Origin: Hetaerina americana
Taxonomy: Eukaryota > Arthropoda > Insecta > Odonata > Calopterygidae
Assembly: GCA_022747635.1 (NCBI GenBank)
Contig: JAKTNV010000003.1
Location: 10,724,048 to 10,788,047, forward strand
DNA length: 64,000 nt
Direction: 5' to 3'
Shown here: positions 62,961 to 64,000 of the stretch, one piece after another
Layout of the letters: each line of letters starts with the position of its first letter
Position numbering within the stretch: the stretch's first letter is position 1
The notes under the pieces: generated by a model
Told to the model about the DNA's origin: nothing
What the model saw: only the letters and a program-made list of their open reading frames with translations
The model's database searches: none
Program-made: the position numbers and the translations under genes

Positions 62961-63417
62961 GAGCCGAGTTAAAGGTGTCCGGAAAAATGCGACGTCCATG
63001 GAAGGGTCTCTAATTCAAAAATTTTCCGCGAGATTATCTGCTTCACTGGACATATTGTCGAGTGTTGCCAATTCACCATCATCTGTGGCTCGAAATATAG
63101 CACAGATAATTTTTTTCTTTCCTCGAATTGAAAGTCGGCGCAGCGTTCATCTTATGAATCAGATCTCCTGCATTTGATCTGGATGTAAATGGAGTGTTTT
63201 TGTGAATACTTAAAAGGTTTATGAAAGTGGGGTTCTCACTTCTTATGCTTCTTTATACCCACTACTAGTGTTATGATGTGGCTGGAAACTGCTCCCTACT
63301 GAGTGCTAATATATAACTATGGGAATTAATGCGCAAGGATATAGCTAAAAATAATTTATACGGCGAAGTATTCCTAGGTCCTTTACCAAGAAAATAAATT
63401 CATAATTCTAAATATGA

Positions 63418-63422
<5 letters not shown>

Positions 63423-63465
<43 letters not shown>
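63423..63465. repeat. (TA)n microsatellite adjoining SINE copy 3
   Basis: About 43 bases of alternating TA ending exactly where the SINE head begins. Confidence 0.95.
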
Positions 63466-63467
<2 letters not shown>

Positions 63468-63750
63468 GTGGGTCGCGGTAGTCCAGTGGGTAGAGCGTTG
63501 GACTGCTGACCGGAGGGTTCCGGGTTCGATTCCCGGGCAAGGCCCTCTGGGCACCTGCAGCTCCACTCAAGCTAAAGTGATTTTTCGGGTACCAGGTCTT
63601 CCTGGGAAACCATTACCGGCACAGGGAAAGGAACTGGCCCCCCTACCCTGATGTGTGAATTTTCACACGCCGTGTAGGGCTTAGTACTGGGTGATCTCTA
63701 CCATCACCTACTAAACCAACCTTCGGGTTGATTACTGTGTTTATGGTTTA
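63466..63750 (+). mobile_element. tRNA-derived SINE, family B, copy 3
   Basis: A-box-like TAGTCCAGTGGGTAGAGCG (63479-63497), B box GGTTCGATTCC (63523-63533), then TTTTTCGGGTACCAGGTC, TTCCTGGGAAACCATTACC, GTGTAGGGCTTA and the tail CTTCGGGTTGATTACTG. It is the best-preserved family B copy, and it lies between two (TA)-rich tracts, so target-site duplications cannot be judged. Confidence 0.92.
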
Positions 63751-63827
63751 TATAAATATGTATATATATAAATGTATATATATATGTATGTGATCTATGT
63801 ATGTGTATATGATTACTTCTATATCTT

Positions 63828-63856
63828 CCGAAGACGGAGCAGAATTCCGTCGAAAT
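63828..63856 (+). other. CCGAAGA-stem-GAAA hairpin motif
   Basis: CCGAAGACGGA and TCCGTCGAAAT form a perfect 6-bp stem (GACGGA/TCCGTC) with a 7-base loop. The layout and much of the sequence match the hairpin in the Penelope arms (GAAGACG...CGTCGAAAYG). It is isolated between TA-rich tracts and may be the end of a separate Penelope-type remnant. Confidence 0.45.
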
Positions 63857-63895
63857 GATCAAGAAATAACGTGTGAGTATATATAGCATATAAAA

Positions 63896-63904
<9 letters not shown>

Positions 63905-63942
<38 letters not shown>
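63905..63942. repeat. (TA)n microsatellite
   Basis: About 38 bases of alternating TA. Confidence 0.95.
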
Positions 63943-63945
<3 letters not shown>

Positions 63946-64000
63946 TAAAGAAACATTCCTGGAATTTCTTTGGTGAGATTAAACTTATCTTGATTGAATA

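Overview
The window looks like nuclear DNA of an arthropod, most likely an insect. The evidence is a C2H2 zinc-finger gene cut by a very long intron with consensus GT/AG sites, a mariner element at a TA target, a Penelope-like element with a GIY-YIG domain, tRNA-derived SINEs, RTE/Jockey-type LINE tails and long (TA)n arrays. There are no operons, bacterial-type genes or viral genomes. I cannot name the species.

The one cellular gene I can support lies on the minus strand. Its proposed first coding exon is at 39392-39485 and its second at 2023-2612. Donor and acceptor are both phase 1, so the exons join in frame across a 36.8 kb intron. The second exon carries a long acidic run, Gly/Arg-rich linkers and the first three quarters of a C2H2 finger. 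That finger reads like the ZNF423/ZNF521/Oaz family, and the exon stops two residues after the first zinc-binding His. The remaining fingers would lie left of the window. A GC-rich, CpG-rich block at 39.5-41.8 kb just upstream of the proposed start is the likely promoter and 5' leader region. From about 42 to 64 kb I see no gene, and this is probably upstream intergenic or regulatory DNA.

The rest is an AT-rich background interrupted every few kb by GC-rich islands, many strongly purine- or pyrimidine-biased on one strand, plus mobile elements. The elements are: a 752 bp mariner deletion derivative with perfect 33 bp inverted repeats (24.2-25.0 kb); a Penelope-like fragment flanked by two near-identical 396-397 bp inverted arms (30.7-31.9 kb); two copies of one SINE family (38.3-38.6 and 42.5-42.8 kb, the latter with a 13 bp target-site duplication); three copies of a second SINE family (60.9-63.75 kb); three weaker tRNA-like elements; three LINE C-terminal remnants; a two-copy dispersed repeat of unknown nature; and several (TA)n arrays, the largest 348 bp.

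No complete novel protein system is evident. The most interesting items are the palindromic Penelope copy, the recurring CYGAAGA-stem-GAAA hairpin motif, the DNA-binding-only mariner derivative, the SINE family with a Deu/Nin-like central domain, and the regularly spaced, strand-asymmetric GC islands in and upstream of the giant intron.
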